Of a stretch of 64,000 nt of DNA, positions 15,453 to 24,094 are shown piece by piece. The notes beneath the pieces were generated by a model. It made no database searches. It saw only the letters and a program-made list of their open reading frames with translations, and was not told where the DNA came from. The DNA lies in the NCBI RefSeq assembly GCF_900091445.1, contig NZ_LT607733.1, forward strand, positions 4,987,001 to 5,051,000, written 5' to 3'. Position numbers and translations under genes: made by a program. The stretch's first letter is position 1; each line of letters begins with the position of its first letter. The DNA comes from Micromonospora echinofusca (GTDB taxonomy: Bacteria > Actinomycetota > Actinomycetes > Mycobacteriales > Micromonosporaceae).

Positions 15453-15575
15453 CCCCGGAATGAGGCGCCTCGGACGCCGATCCTCGCGGCGACGGCCCCG
15501 GAGTTCCTGGCTCCCCGCTCCGCGGCGCTGATAAATACTATTCGCATACCCGCACCGATCTAAATGGGGAAATCA

Positions 15576-16520
15576 ATGAGCAACGCAATCGCGAACCTCG
15601 TGGCGACACCCACGGCCGGTGCGGTGGAACCACAGGCGATCGACGTTTCGGCCGTGCACAAGAGATACGGCGACGTGCGGGCCGTCAACGGCATCGACCT
15701 GCGGATCGCGCCCGGCGAGGTGGTGGCGCTGCTCGGGCCCAACGGCGCGGGCAAGTCCACGCTCGTCGACATGATCCTGGGGCTCACCCGCCCCGACCGC
15801 GGCGAGATCCGCGTCTTCGGGCACACCCCCCGGGAGGCCATCGCCCGGGGCGTCATCGGGGCGACGCTCCAGGACGGCGCGCTGCTCGACGACGTGTCGA
15901 TCCGCGAGCTGCTCACGATGGTGGCATCGCTGCACGCCGCCCCGCTGCCGATCGCCGAGGTGCTGCGCCGCACCGACCTGACCGACATCGCCGACCGCCG
16001 CAGCCGGCTCTCCGGCGGTCAGCGCCAGCGGCTGCGGCTGGCGATGACTCTCGTGTCCGACCCGAAGCTGCTGGTCCTGGACGAGCCGACGGTGGCGATG
16101 GACGTCGAGTCGCGCCACGTGTTCTGGGCCGCCATGCGGGAGTTCACCGACTCCGGGCGCACCGTGGTGTTCGCCTCCCACTACCTGGAGGAGGCCGAGG
16201 AGTTCGCCGACCGGGTGGTGCTCGTACAGGCCGGGACGGTCATTGCCGACGGCACGGTCGCGGAGATCCGTTCCGTGGTGGCGGGCCGCTCGCTGGCGGC
16301 CACCGTCCCGGACGCGACGGTGGAGCAGCTGCGCCTGCTGCCCGGCGTGCTGAGCGCCGAGTCCCGCGGCCAGCGCTTCGAACTCGTCTGCTCCGACTCC
16401 GACGCCGCCGCCCGGGAGCTGTTCGCACGCCATCCCCGGGCGTACGACGTCGAGATCGGCGCCCTCGGCCTGGAACAGGCGTTCCTGGCCCTCACCTCCA
16501 CGAAGGGCGGGGCCGCCTGA
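15576..16520 (+). CDS. ABC exporter ATPase of the cluster (DrrA-like)
   Basis: 314 residues from ATG 15576, chosen because TGGGGA lies seven bases upstream; ATG 15564 would add four residues. Walker A is GPNGAGKST, the Q-loop follows at ATLQDGALLDD, the signature is LSGGQRQRLRLAM, Walker B LLVLDEPTVAMD and the H-loop VVFASHYLEEAEE. The C-terminal 75 residues form the DrrA-type regulatory tail. An AT-rich promoter-like region (TGATAAATACTATTCGC, 15528-15544) precedes it. It opens the rightward biosynthetic operon and overlaps the permease start by one base. It probably exports the cluster product, giving self-protection. Confidence 0.92.
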   Translation: MSNAIANLVATPTAGAVEPQAIDVSAVHKRYGDVRAVNGIDLRIAPGEVVALLGPNGAGKSTLVDMILGLTRPDRGEIRVFGHTPREAIARGVIGATLQDGALLDDVSIRELLTMVASLHAAPLPIAEVLRRTDLTDIADRRSRLSGGQRQRLRLAMTLVSDPKLLVLDEPTVAMDVESRHVFWAAMREFTDSGRTVVFASHYLEEAEEFADRVVLVQAGTVIADGTVAEIRSVVAGRSLAATVPDATVEQLRLLPGVLSAESRGQRFELVCSDSDAAARELFARHPRAYDVEIGALGLEQAFLALTSTKGGAA

Positions 16521-17257
16521 TGAGCACGGGCTTCCTCAAGCTCGAAGTGAAGCGGGTGATCCGTGCCCGCAAGTTCTGGATCGTCGCGTTCCTGTTCCCG
16601 ACGCTGCTCTACCTGATGCAGGCCAACCTGTTCCGCGGCGAGGTCGTCGAACGCACCGGCATCAACTTCAGCGAGCACCTGCTGGGCGGGCTCGCCGCCT
16701 TCGGCGCGCTCTTCGTGGCGTTGAACGTCGGCACCCGGGTGGCGATCGAGCGGTCGACGGGGTGGCAGCGCCAGTTGCGCATCACCCCGCTGTCGCCTAC
16801 GTCGTACCTGACCGCGAAGCTGGCCGCCGCGATGGTGGTGGCGCTGCCGGCGATCACGGCGGTGGCGCTCACCGGCGCGCTGTTGCAGGGCGTCCGGCTG
16901 CCGCTGGGCGGCTGGCTCCAGCTGGTGCTCGGGGTCTGGGTCGGCACGCTGCCGTTCGCGCTGCTGGGCGTCTTCATCGGCCAGGTCGCCACGGCCGAGA
17001 GCGTGCAGGTCCTCACCTCCGTCTCGCACATGCTGCTCGGGGTGCTCGGCGGCGCGCTGTTCCCGTCGGTCGCGTTCCCCGAGTGGCTCCAGGCGGTGTC
17101 CGCCGTCATGCCGAGCCACTGGCTGGCCGTGGTCGGCCACAGCCCGTTCGAGGCCGACTCCCGCCTCGGGCTCGCGGCCCTGGTGCTCGCGGGCTGGACC
17201 GTCGTGCTCGGCGCCGCCGTGACCCTGCGGTACGTGCGCGACAGCGCCCGCGTCTGA
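16520..17257 (+). CDS. ABC-2 permease partner of the cluster exporter
   Basis: 245 residues, ATG overlapping the ATPase stop (TGATG). Six hydrophobic segments are visible, among them FWIVAFLFPTLLYLM (about 16-30), LAAFGALFVALNVG, MVVALPAITAVALTGALL, LVLGVWVGTLPFALLGVFIG, VLTSVSHMLLGVLGGALF and LGLAALVLAGWTVVLGAAV. This is the ABC-2 exporter fold. Overlapping reading frames and shared operon position pair it with the preceding ATPase. The cargo is inferred to be the polyketide made here. Confidence 0.9.
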   Translation: MSTGFLKLEVKRVIRARKFWIVAFLFPTLLYLMQANLFRGEVVERTGINFSEHLLGGLAAFGALFVALNVGTRVAIERSTGWQRQLRITPLSPTSYLTAKLAAAMVVALPAITAVALTGALLQGVRLPLGGWLQLVLGVWVGTLPFALLGVFIGQVATAESVQVLTSVSHMLLGVLGGALFPSVAFPEWLQAVSAVMPSHWLAVVGHSPFEADSRLGLAALVLAGWTVVLGAAVTLRYVRDSARV

Positions 17258-17328
17258 GCCGGGAGCCGACGGACCTCCCACACCCCCACACGACGAACGT
17301 ACGCACCGCTACGACGAGGGATTGCATC

Positions 17329-18150
17329 GTGAAGAAGAACTCCTGGCAGATACTGCGCAAGGGCGGACCGGGCGGCCTCACGCTCACCGTCGACTTCACC
17401 AGCACCGGCCGCACCCAGGCGTGTTTCCGCGACCTGGTCCCCCTGTTGAGCGCACCCGGCGAGATCTGGGAGACCGTGGCACCCGCCTCCGGCGCCGAGG
17501 ACACCATGTCCGGCGCCGACTACGTCGAGCGGTGGGCGAAGGGCGTCCGCCGGCGTGAGCGCACCGTCGACACCGTGATCGGCTACTGCGTGGGCGCGGT
17601 CTTCGCCGCCGGCCTCGCGTCCCGGCTGGCCGAGAGCCAGGACGAGGCCCCCAGGCTGGTCCTGCTCGACCCGGAGCTGCCGAACATCGTCGGGCTCTAC
17701 CGGGACTTCCACGCCGCCGCGGACGCGCTGCGCACCATCCTCTCCCCGGAGGAGATCGCCGCGTTCCACGCCGACGGCCAGGCGGTGCAGGAGAAGTACG
17801 GGCTGGACGACCTGACCCTCATCGGTCCCGCGCTCGCCGGGATCTTCCGCGACGCGATCGACGTGGCGGGCCGCAGGCTCGGGCTGGACGACGACGTCCG
17901 GGGCGAACTGGGCGGCAGCTTCGCCTCGTTCGTCGGGTACCTGCGGGCGGCGACGGAGATCGACCCTCTCCCGGTGTGGCAGACGGCGACGGCGATCACC
18001 TCCGCGCACTCCACCCAGCGGGGACAGGTCTTCGGGCGCACCATCGCGCTCGACGTCGACCACGACCAGATGCTGCGCCACCCCGACGTCGCCGCGGCGG
18101 TCTCCGGCCTGATGACCGGCGCGGACGCCGGCCTGCGGATCGCGGGGTAG
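17329..18150 (+). CDS. Alpha/beta-hydrolase with Cys-Asp-His triad, candidate Dieckmann (tetramate) cyclase
   Basis: 273 residues from GTG 17329 with GAGGGA upstream. The nucleophile elbow reads GYCVGA, with Cys87 where type II thioesterases have Ser. Asp114 lies in LVLLDPE and His245 in LDVDHDQML, completing a Cys-Asp-His triad in thioesterase-like order. Known members with Cys at this place are the Dieckmann cyclases of tetramate pathways (TrdC, SlgL, NcmC), which release PCP-bound beta-ketoacyl-aminoacyl chains as 3-acyl tetramic acids. The gene sits directly before an A-PCP and a C-A-PCP protein, just the substrates such a cyclase needs. Alternatively it is a proofreading thioesterase; no other thioesterase is visible in the cluster. 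Confidence 0.75.
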   Translation: MKKNSWQILRKGGPGGLTLTVDFTSTGRTQACFRDLVPLLSAPGEIWETVAPASGAEDTMSGADYVERWAKGVRRRERTVDTVIGYCVGAVFAAGLASRLAESQDEAPRLVLLDPELPNIVGLYRDFHAAADALRTILSPEEIAAFHADGQAVQEKYGLDDLTLIGPALAGIFRDAIDVAGRRLGLDDDVRGELGGSFASFVGYLRAATEIDPLPVWQTATAITSAHSTQRGQVFGRTIALDVDHDQMLRHPDVAAAVSGLMTGADAGLRIAG

Positions 18151-18154
18151 CGCG

Positions 18155-19945
18155 GTGGCACCGGGCCCGGCGGGCGGCGAGCCCGCGCTCTTCACCGACC
18201 TGTTCGCGCAGCAGGTGCGGCGCACCCCGCACGCGACCGCCGTCGTGTGGGGCGAGCACCGCAGGACGTACGCCGAACTGGACGCCGAGGCGAACCGGCT
18301 CGCGCACCGGCTGGTGTCGCTCGGCGCGGGCCCGGACCGGCTCGTCGCGATCGGCATCCGCTCCGCGCATCTGGTGGTGGCCGCGCTGGCCACCCTCAAG
18401 GCCGGGGCGGCCTACCTGCCGCTGGACCTGAGCTACCCGCCGCAGCGACTGGAGCACATGCTCAGCGACGCGCGGCCCATGCTCCTGCTGACCACCGGCG
18501 ACGACCAGCACGCGCTGCCGGCGTCCGACACGCCACGGGTCCTCCTCGACGATCCGGACGCGTACGCCGGCCAGCCGGACACCGACGTCACCGACACCGA
18601 CCGGCTCACCCCGCTGCGGCCCGCCAACACCGCGTACGTCATCTACACCTCCGGCTCCACCGGCAGCCCCAAGGGCGTGGTGATCGAGCACCGCCAGCTC
18701 GGCACGTACCTGCGTCACGTGGTGGCGGCCTACCCGGGCGTACGCGGGCGGGCGCTGCTGCACTCCTCGTTCGCGTTCGACCTGACGGTCACCGCGTTCT
18801 ACGCGCCGCTCATGACGGGCGGCTGCGTGCACGTCGGCGCCCTGGAGGAGATGGGCACGCCCGCCGCCGGACCCTCCGGGCAGGAGCGGCCCACGTTCGT
18901 CAAGGTGACGCCCTCGCACATCCCGCTGCTCACCGCGCTGCCCGCCGAGGCGTCCCCGAGCGGGGAACTGATGGCCGGCGGCGAGCTGCTGCTCGGCGAG
19001 ACCGTCGACGCCTGGCGCCGCCGGCACCCCCGCGCACGGGTCGTCAACGAGTACGGTCCGACGGAGACGACCGTCGGGTGCAGCACCGTGGTCATCGAGC
19101 CCGACCAGCCGGTGCCGCCCGGACCGCTGCCCATCGGCCAGCCCATGCCCGACGTGCGCTTCCACGTGCTGGACGAGGAACTGCGCCCGGTCGCGCCCGG
19201 CGAGATCGGCGAGCTGCACATCGCGGGGACCCAGTTGGCCCGGGGCTACCTGGGCAGGCCGGCGCTGACCGCCGAGCGTTTCCTGCCGGACCCGTTCGGC
19301 CCGCCCGGCTCGCGCATGTACCGCTCCGGCGACCGGATCCGGCCCACCGAGGACGGCGAGTACGAGTTCTGCGGGCGGGTCGACAACCAGGCGAAGATCC
19401 GCGGCTACCGCATCGAGCTCGGGGAGATCGAGGCGGCGCTGCTGCGCCGTCCGGAGGTGCGGCACGCGGCGGCGGTGATCCGCACGGACGCCCCGGAGGT
19501 CAAGCAGCTCGTCGCGTACGTCGTGCCCGGGGAAGGCGCGAGGATCGACGCGCAGCAGCTGCGCAAGGACCTCGCCGAGACCCTGCCGGAGTACATGGTG
19601 CCGAGCGCCGTGGTGAGCCTCCCGGCGCTGCCGCTGACCGTGAACCGCAAGCTCGACACGGCGGCCCTGCCGGCGCCGGAGGTCTCGGCGACGCCGGGCG
19701 GGCGGGCGCCGGCCGACGAGTTGCAGGCGCTGCTGTGCGAGCTCTTCGCCACCTACACGGCCGTCTCCTCGATCGGCGTCGACGACGACTTCTTCGTCCG
19801 GGGCGGCACCAGCCTCGGCGCCGCCCAGCTGGTCAACGAGGCACGCCGGCGCGGGCTCACCCTGTCGCTGCGTGACGTGCTGGAAAACCGGACCGTGGCG
19901 CGTCTCGCCGAGGTCTGCGCCGACACCGACCGAGGGGACGAGTGA
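18155..19945 (+). CDS. Stand-alone NRPS A-PCP protein, predicted L-asparagine activating
   Basis: 596 residues, GTG start four bases after the preceding stop. The A domain (about 20-505) has intact core motifs: YTSGSTGSPKG, NEYGPTE, YRSGDRIR, GRVDNQAKIRGYRIELGEIE and the A10 Lys in NRKLD. Reading the ten specificity positions by hand gives D-L-T-K-M-G-E-V-G-K, one residue from the code I recall for Asn (DLTKLGEVGK). The PCP (about 520-590) has FFVRGGTSLGAAQ with Ser553 as phosphopantetheine site. It should activate Asn, or 3-hydroxy-Asn made by the neighbouring oxygenase, and either hydroxylation or transfer to the second PCP may follow. No MbtH-like gene is seen. Confidence 0.88.
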   Translation: MAPGPAGGEPALFTDLFAQQVRRTPHATAVVWGEHRRTYAELDAEANRLAHRLVSLGAGPDRLVAIGIRSAHLVVAALATLKAGAAYLPLDLSYPPQRLEHMLSDARPMLLLTTGDDQHALPASDTPRVLLDDPDAYAGQPDTDVTDTDRLTPLRPANTAYVIYTSGSTGSPKGVVIEHRQLGTYLRHVVAAYPGVRGRALLHSSFAFDLTVTAFYAPLMTGGCVHVGALEEMGTPAAGPSGQERPTFVKVTPSHIPLLTALPAEASPSGELMAGGELLLGETVDAWRRRHPRARVVNEYGPTETTVGCSTVVIEPDQPVPPGPLPIGQPMPDVRFHVLDEELRPVAPGEIGELHIAGTQLARGYLGRPALTAERFLPDPFGPPGSRMYRSGDRIRPTEDGEYEFCGRVDNQAKIRGYRIELGEIEAALLRRPEVRHAAAVIRTDAPEVKQLVAYVVPGEGARIDAQQLRKDLAETLPEYMVPSAVVSLPALPLTVNRKLDTAALPAPEVSATPGGRAPADELQALLCELFATYTAVSSIGVDDDFFVRGGTSLGAAQLVNEARRRGLTLSLRDVLENRTVARLAEVCADTDRGDE

Positions 19946-22900
19946 GCATGAGCATCGCGGCCAGCAGGAAGGAAGCAGCCATGTGGCTGCTCGAGCGGCT
20001 GGTGCCGGACACCGGGGTCAACAACGTGGCGGTCGCCTTCGAGGTGGCCGGCCGGATCGACCGCGAGCTGTTCACCGCGGCGCTGCGGGCGGTCCTGGCC
20101 CGCCACGAGGTGCTGCGCACCGTGTTCCGCACCGACGACGCGACGCTGACCAGGGAGGTGCTCGCCGCCGACCGGCTCGACGTGCCGGTGGTGGACGTCC
20201 CGGCCGGCGACGACGGGATGGACGCCGACCTGACCGCGTTCGCCGCCGAGCCCTTCGCGATCGACGGCCGCCCGCTGGTGCGGGCGGGCATCCGCGCGGG
20301 AGCCGACGGCGACGTGTGCTGCGTCGTCGTGCACCACCTGAACTTCGACGCCATGTCGACCACGATCCTGCTCCGCGAGCTGCTCGTCGCCTACGAGACC
20401 CTCGCGGCGGGACGCCGGCCGGACGACGCCCCGGTGGCGGCGCTCGCGGAACGCCCGCCGAACGAGCGCAGCGTCGCGTACTGGCGGAAGAACCTCGACG
20501 GGCTGCGGCCCGCCGAGGCGGGTCTGTGGTGCGCCCGCCCGCCCGTCGGGGCCCCGTCCCTGCGCGCGCGGACCGTCCACCACGAACTCTCCGGGCCGGC
20601 CCGCGCCGTGGTACGCCGCTTCCAGCGCGAACTGCGCGCCTCGGAGGCGGTGGTGCTGCTCGCGGCGTACTCGGTGCTGCTCGCCCAGCACGGCGCGGGT
20701 GCGGACGTGGTCATCGGCACCCCGGTGAACGTCCGGGACCAGCGCAGCATGAACGCCATCGGCTACCACGCGAACCTGGTGCCGCTGCGGGTCCGGCTCG
20801 ACGCCGACGCCGACTTCCGCGCCGTCGTGAAGCAGACGCGCAGCACCTTCCTGGAGGCGATCAGCCACGCCGACGTACCGCTGGAGCACGTGTCCCCCGC
20901 CGTGCTCGGCGACGCGCCGTCGTCGTGGCGCAGCTCGTTCTTCCGGCACCTGTTCAACTACGTGCCCGGCACCGTCGACACCTCCGCCGCGCTGACCGGG
21001 ATGCCGGTGCGCCACGTCATGGTGGAGAACGGGTACAGCCGCTTCGACCTGGAATTCTTCATCATGCCGGGCGAGGACTCGACCACCATTCGCGCGGCGT
21101 TCTGCGTCGACGCCTTCGACGCGGCCGACGTCGTGCTGCTGCTGCAACGCTACGACGCGCTGCTCGTGCAGCTGGGCGAGGAGGTGGACCGGCCGGTGGC
21201 CCAGCTGTCCCGCAGGGGCGCGAGCGACCTCGCCCTGCCGGCGTCGCCGTCGGCGACGGCCGCCACGGCGTCCGTGCTCGACGCGGTGCACGCGACGGTG
21301 GCGGCGAGCCCGGACCTCGTCGCCGTGCAGGACGGCGCGCACGCCGTGTCGTACGGCCGGCTGTGGTCGGCGGCGCTCGCCACCCGGGACCTGGTCGCGG
21401 CCTCGGGCGGCGGCACGGTCGCCGTCCTGGCGCCGCGCGGCGCGCAGCTGGCCGCCGCCTGGCTCGGCGTGTGGCTGGCGGGCGCGCGCTGCGTCCTGCT
21501 CGACCCGACCCAGCCGATCCCCGACCTCGCCGCCCGGCTGGCCGACTCGGGTGCCGCCCCGGTGCTGGCGGGCGACGGCCTCCCCGTGCCCGGCGCGGTG
21601 CCCATCCCCGCCGTCGCGGACACCACCGACGCGATCCGCACCGACGCGCCCGCTGGCGGTGACCTCGACGCGGTGGCCTACCTGGAGTACCACCGCGACA
21701 CGCCCGCGCCACTCGCGGTGACGGTCACCCACCGGGCCCTGGCCGGCGCGGTCGCGCGACTCGTCGACCAGCTCGCCGCCTCGCCGGCCGTCACCCTGTG
21801 GCTGAGCAGCGCCGCCACGGACGCGGCGCTGACGGAGCTGCTGGTCGCGCTGACCACCGGCGGCCGGGTCGTCGTCGCGCCCGACGGGGCCCGGACCGAC
21901 GGCCACGCGCTCGGCGAGCTGGTGCAGCGGCACGCCGTGGACGCGGTGCAGGCGCCGCCGACGGTGTGGCGCCAGGTGGTCGAGCACGCGGGCGACCGGC
22001 TCGCGGGCCGCGCCCTCCTGGTGGCGCACGAACCGCTCCCCCGCCCGCTGGCCGCGCAGCTGCGCGCCACCGGCGGCACGCCGAACCACGGCTACACCAC
22101 GCCCGGCGTCGCCGGCTACGCCGCGCTCGACGGCGGCCGGGACGAGCCCGGCGTCCGCCCGGCGACCGGAGTGTTCGTCACCGAGCCCGGCACCGGGCAC
22201 GAGCTGGGCATCGGCGTACGCGGTGAGCTGTGCGTCGCGGGCGACACCCTGGCCTCCGGCTACCACGGCCGGCCGGAGCTGACCGCCGCGCGCTTCGGCG
22301 AGCACCCGACGTACGGGCGGTTCCACCGCACCGGAGACCTCGCGCGTCTGCTGCCCGACGGCCGGATCGACGTGGTCGGCCCGCTGTCGGCCCAGGTACG
22401 GGTCGGCGGCCAGCTGATCCACCTCGCCGACATCGAGTCCGTCCTCGCCGCCCACCCGGACGTGGAGGCGGTCGCCGCCGTCGGCTCCGCCAGCGACGCC
22501 CAGGACGTCACGGTCGTCGCGTTCGTCGAGTCCCGCAAGCCCGACATCGCGGAGCGGCTGCGCGAGCACGCCCGCGCCGCCCTGCCGCTCACGCCCGAAC
22601 TGGTCGTGCTGAACCAGCTTCCGGTCACCGTGGCCGGCACCGTGGACCGCGTGGCCCTCGTGGCGCTCGCCGCCGCGAGGGCGTCGGCCGACGCCGACCC
22701 GCCGGACGAGACGACCGTCGCCCTCGTCGGGATCTGGACCGAGATGCTCGACCGGCCGGGCCTGCACGCGGACTCGAACTTCTTCGCCAGCGGTGGCCAC
22801 TCGCTGCTGGGCGCCCAGCTCGTGCAGCGGGTGCGGACCGACCTGTCGATGCCGGTCCAGCTCGCCGACCTGTTCTCCAACCCGACGCCCCGGCAGCTCG

Positions 22901-22947
22901 CGGAGCACCTGCAGAACGCGTTCTGGGACGACGAGGACGACGACTGA
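19942..22947 (+). CDS. NRPS C-A(inactive)-PCP protein
   Basis: 1001 residues; the GTG at 19942 overlaps the previous stop, with ATG 19948 as alternative. The condensation domain (about 1-435) has HHLNFDA (His131, His132, Asp136), the active His-His-x3-Asp with the usual Gly replaced by Ala. The A domain (about 445-895) is degenerate: the phosphate loop (YTSGSTGxPKG) is lost, NxYGPTE has become NHGYTTPG, the RIELGEIE region is altered and the catalytic Lys is absent, though RTGDLARL remains. The PCP (about 905-985) has NFFASGGHSLLGAQ, Ser954. It must be charged in trans, most simply by the A-PCP protein, and its C domain would join the polyketide to the amino acid. Confidence 0.88.
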   Translation: MSMSIAASRKEAAMWLLERLVPDTGVNNVAVAFEVAGRIDRELFTAALRAVLARHEVLRTVFRTDDATLTREVLAADRLDVPVVDVPAGDDGMDADLTAFAAEPFAIDGRPLVRAGIRAGADGDVCCVVVHHLNFDAMSTTILLRELLVAYETLAAGRRPDDAPVAALAERPPNERSVAYWRKNLDGLRPAEAGLWCARPPVGAPSLRARTVHHELSGPARAVVRRFQRELRASEAVVLLAAYSVLLAQHGAGADVVIGTPVNVRDQRSMNAIGYHANLVPLRVRLDADADFRAVVKQTRSTFLEAISHADVPLEHVSPAVLGDAPSSWRSSFFRHLFNYVPGTVDTSAALTGMPVRHVMVENGYSRFDLEFFIMPGEDSTTIRAAFCVDAFDAADVVLLLQRYDALLVQLGEEVDRPVAQLSRRGASDLALPASPSATAATASVLDAVHATVAASPDLVAVQDGAHAVSYGRLWSAALATRDLVAASGGGTVAVLAPRGAQLAAAWLGVWLAGARCVLLDPTQPIPDLAARLADSGAAPVLAGDGLPVPGAVPIPAVADTTDAIRTDAPAGGDLDAVAYLEYHRDTPAPLAVTVTHRALAGAVARLVDQLAASPAVTLWLSSAATDAALTELLVALTTGGRVVVAPDGARTDGHALGELVQRHAVDAVQAPPTVWRQVVEHAGDRLAGRALLVAHEPLPRPLAAQLRATGGTPNHGYTTPGVAGYAALDGGRDEPGVRPATGVFVTEPGTGHELGIGVRGELCVAGDTLASGYHGRPELTAARFGEHPTYGRFHRTGDLARLLPDGRIDVVGPLSAQVRVGGQLIHLADIESVLAAHPDVEAVAAVGSASDAQDVTVVAFVESRKPDIAERLREHARAALPLTPELVVLNQLPVTVAGTVDRVALVALAAARASADADPPDETTVALVGIWTEMLDRPGLHADSNFFASGGHSLLGAQLVQRVRTDLSMPVQLADLFSNPTPRQLAEHLQNAFWDDEDDD

Positions 22948-22997
22948 CCGATCACTCAACCCCACACCGTCTCGAACCTCAGCAGAGGAGGCTCGGC

Positions 22998-23993
22998 GTG
23001 ACCGTCGACGTCCAGCCCACCCGCGGCACCGACCGCATGATCACACTGACCAGAGAGGAGAACATCGAGGTCGACACGATCGCCCGCTACCTGGCGGGCC
23101 GGCCGCCGCGCCTGGTCGATGCGACCGCCTGGCTCGCATCGGCCCGCGAACTGTCCAGCAACCTGCCCGTACGACTGCGCCAGATGGTGCGGCACTTCGC
23201 GTGGGATCCCGGGCTCGACGCCGTGCTGCTCGTGCGGAACCTGCCCGTCGACATCGACGAGTTGCCCGCCACGCCCACCGTGCCCGGCTCGGTGCAGCGG
23301 GAGTCCACGGTGCCCGCCGCCGCCCAGGTGCTGCTCGGGCTGCAACTCGGCGAACTCATCGCCTTCAAGGAGGAGAAGAGCGGCGCGCTCGTACAGGACG
23401 TCGTGCCGGTGCCGGGCATGGAGAAGTTCCAGGGCAACGCGGGCTCGGTGGCGCTGTCCATGCACGTGGAGAACGCCTTCCACCTGCACCGCCCGGACTA
23501 CGTCGGCCTGCACTGCCTGCGCAACGACCACGACAACGTCGCCGGGTTGCGGGTGACGTCCGTCCGCAACGCGCTGCCCCTGCTCTCCGAGCAGGTCCGG
23601 CGGGTGCTGCACGAGCCGCGGTTCGTCACCGAGCCGCCGGCGTCGTTCGGCGAACTGCGCAGCGCGCCGGAGCCGCACGGCATCCTCGTCGGCAGCTTCG
23701 AGGACCCGGACGTGCGGGTCGACTTCGAGAGCTCCTTCCCGCTCGACCCCGAGGCCACGCAGGCGCTGTCGATGCTCGGCGACGCGCTGCGCACCGTCCG
23801 CCGCACCTTCATCCTGGAGCCCGGCGACCTGGCGTTCGTCGACAACCGCCTGGCCCTGCACGGCCGCACCGAGTTCACCCCCCGCTACGACGGCCGCGAC
23901 CGCTGGCTCCAGCGGATCTTCGTGCACCGCGACTTCCGGCGCTCCCGCGCCATGCGGCCGGCCGACGGCCACGTGCTCAGCAGCGCGAACTGA
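22998..23993 (+). CDS. Non-heme iron/2-oxoglutarate asparagine beta-hydroxylase (AsnO-like, TauD/clavaminate synthase family)
   Basis: 331 residues from GTG 22998 with a strong AGAGGAGG site. The facial triad is His156-x-Glu158 (SMHVENAF) and His288 (NRLALHGRTEF), and a following Arg (YDGRDRW region) should bind 2-oxoglutarate. The HxE variant and the blocks NAFHLHRPDYVGL and HGRTEFTPRY are characteristic of the AsnO/VioC branch, which hydroxylates the beta carbon of Asn or Arg. With an Asn-type A domain next to it, L-Asn to 3-hydroxy-Asn is the natural reaction, on free or PCP-bound substrate. AsnO itself acts on the free amino acid. Arg as substrate is the main alternative. Confidence 0.87.
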   Translation: MTVDVQPTRGTDRMITLTREENIEVDTIARYLAGRPPRLVDATAWLASARELSSNLPVRLRQMVRHFAWDPGLDAVLLVRNLPVDIDELPATPTVPGSVQRESTVPAAAQVLLGLQLGELIAFKEEKSGALVQDVVPVPGMEKFQGNAGSVALSMHVENAFHLHRPDYVGLHCLRNDHDNVAGLRVTSVRNALPLLSEQVRRVLHEPRFVTEPPASFGELRSAPEPHGILVGSFEDPDVRVDFESSFPLDPEATQALSMLGDALRTVRRTFILEPGDLAFVDNRLALHGRTEFTPRYDGRDRWLQRIFVHRDFRRSRAMRPADGHVLSSAN

Positions 23994-24094
23994 TCACCCA
24001 ACCCCGGGGCGAGGAGCGAATCGTCTTCGGGGCGCGGACCAGTTGAAACCAGATTCCGACAGCTGTTCCTTCCACCGATCACAGCGAGGACGAC

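Noticed and set aside
15130..15453. A second leftward frame overlapping the miniature FG-GAP ORF
   Set aside because: It lacks the homology to the FG-GAP protein and the GGAGG-start arrangement that the chosen frame shares with the 38.9-kb gene.
18155..23993. Rakicidin-like lipodepsipeptide pathway (also hydroxyasparagine, also in Micromonospora)
   Set aside because: The NRPS parts are separate proteins, glycine/sarcosine and serine-derived modules are absent, and the PKS is far larger and ends without a thioesterase.
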